Source: Brugia malayi
Lineage: Eukaryota > Nematoda > Chromadorea > Rhabditida > Onchocercidae
Direction of reading: 5' to 3'
DNA: 64,000 nucleotides
Assembly (NCBI RefSeq): GCF_000002995.4
Contig: NW_025062479.1
Coordinates: 10,035,721-10,099,720, forward strand
Positions within the stretch are counted from its first letter, which is position 1, and every line of letters begins with the position of its first letter. Below the pieces are notes generated by a model, which had not been told where the DNA came from, did no database searches, and saw only the letters and a list, made by a program, of their open reading frames with translations. A program made the position numbers and the translations under genes. This document shows, in pieces, positions 62,667 to 64,000 of this stretch.

Positions 62667-64000
62667 CTATTTACCATTGCTCATTTTCATATTACCAACC
62701 TTACGCATTGGTTGAATATCTTCATGCAACGTTTCGATCAAAATTTTCAGTTCTTTGTTTCCACCTAGCATATCGATATGCGAAATCAGTAGATCGTGTA
62801 ACTCTTGTAAACGCTTCAAGGTGTATCTAGAAACGATATTCTAGAAATTACTGGATAGAAGGAAAACTCAGAAAGACGTAAATGCAAGAGTAAATCTCTT
62901 AACATAGGACAATATTTACCCAAAGGCTCCTCGTTCTTCTATAATTCGTATGCAGTACTTCTTAACTTCCACATCTTTGGGCCTTTGACGTAATATATCT
63001 GAAAGACTGCTTACAAATTAATACCAAAAAAAGTACCAATATAGCTGGCACATCCTACAAACAATCAGGATGTTAAATTCATATCAGGAAAATTCTTATG
63101 ATTCCAACTAAGATGCTTACTAATAATTTCATCGTCGTTGTATTTTTTGTCAACTGCAACTATAATAGGGAAAGAGAACTTCCCTTCGGTGAGATCCTCA
63201 GCAAATGTTTTCTGTTCTGCATAAGTACGAGAACAGAGATTGATGTAATCATCTCTGTAATCATGTAATTGATGCAATCATATATATATTTAAGCAATTA
63301 AACAGAATGGAAAAAAAAGAACAGTATATACGTACAAAACATTGAATTCGAAGCAATTACCTGATCTGAAAATAAATGGCTAAATTTTTTATCAACGATT
63401 TAAAATCGTACTGTTTTTTTCCAAATAATTCCATTAACTGTACTGTTAGCGCAAACAAACCACCCGTTTCTGAAGAATTAATAAAGAAGAATTAAAGAAA
63501 TTCAAATCGAATGTTGTAAAATTGCTATTTCCTAACTGACAACTACTCATTTGTAATACATACTTTGCATCGCCATTTGCTCGTACTCCTCCTCAGTTGG
63601 ACACTGGACTATATCCCGCCAATACAATTCTTTTCCCTGTCCACGATGCAGTTCCAATAACTGTTCTAAATTTTACAGATTGAAGCAAACAGTTAATCTT
63701 TTGAACACATTCTTCCTTCTTTGTAAAATGAAGAATGGAACTGTTTCAAAAAATCGAATTCTCTTTATATTTTCGAAATTTAAATCCTAGTTCTGTTCTA
63801 AAGCTGCAACAATGAGTTATAGAAAAATTAAAAAGGACAAAAAAATAAAATTTATAGGAACCAGTAAAAATTTCCACAGCTTCAAATTTGCCCAACAATA
63901 TACACCTAGACAGGGCTGCGAAATATACATAGTTCGCTGTGTTGATCGTACGGGCAATTCCATATATGCTATGTGTTACCGGCAATCCTCGTCTTAGAAG
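62667..64000 (-). CDS. GGPS1: Geranylgeranyl diphosphate synthase, N-terminus off window
   Basis: Exons (minus): beyond 64,000 to 63,862; 63,665-63,564; 63,469-63,361; 63,254-63,121; 62,998-62,920; 62,826-62,667. Phases agree at every junction. Readable blocks in order: [63 protein letters not shown] and [12 protein letters not shown]. The last holds the second aspartate-rich substrate motif. [31 protein letters not shown] and a C-terminal YTLKRLQEL helix follow. The first aspartate motif (DDxxD) should lie in the part beyond base 64,000. The enzyme condenses farnesyl and isopentenyl diphosphates to C20-PP for prenylation of Rho/Rab proteins. The match is to the animal GGPS1 type. Confidence 0.95.

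Overview
The window is nuclear DNA of a spirurid, probably filarial, nematode. The genes are split into many short exons with GT-AG introns (and a few GC-AG). The DNA is very AT-rich with long poly-A/T tracts and ATT/TAA microsatellites. Each recognisable protein has its closest counterpart, as far as I can judge by eye, in nematode or other animal families. I see no bacterial, viral or transposase gene.

Layout, left to right. (1) 1-8,849 (-): a two-pore (TWK) potassium channel whose first selectivity filter is split by an ~8.1 kb intron; its 3' end is off the left edge. (2) 13,431-14,558 (-): a single-exon rhodopsin-type receptor resembling neuropeptide GPCRs. (3) 16,034-18,992 (-): beta subunit of the mitochondrial processing peptidase with an intact zinc site, but no C-terminal ~70-90 residues that I can find. 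(4) 19.4-28.1 kb: a rearranged segment holding a TRM9/ALKBH8-type tRNA wobble-uridine methyltransferase (-), a broken divergent beta-tubulin (-), and inverted partial copies of both. The copies form two near-perfect inverted repeats, 1,278 bp and ~463 bp. (5) 29,008-34,192 (+): PIG-N, the GPI-anchor ethanolamine-phosphate transferase 1, with one apparent 1-base frameshift. (6) 35,268-36,685 (-): ARPC5 (arx-7), the p16 subunit of Arp2/3. (7) 38,152-46,333 (+): host cell factor HCF-1. (8) 47,810-62,330 (+): SLO-1, the BK calcium-activated potassium channel, 26 exons per transcript, with an additional mutually exclusive exon in the RCK1 region. (9) 62,667-64,000 (-): geranylgeranyl diphosphate synthase, N-terminus off the right edge.

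For hcf-1, slo-1, arx-7 and the ggps exons the splice phases I assigned close exactly: 3,357, 3,315 and 456 coding bases for the first three, all multiples of 3. This supports those models. These are unlinked housekeeping and neuronal genes; there is no operon-like functional theme.

I did not find a clearly new biological system. The most unusual parts are the inverted, partly gene-converted TRM9/tubulin segment, the alternative RCK1 exons of slo-1, the missing MPPB C-terminus, and a pair of perfect hairpins sharing the same loop upstream of slo-1. Near-perfect inverted repeats can also be assembly artefacts, so that segment needs read-level confirmation.
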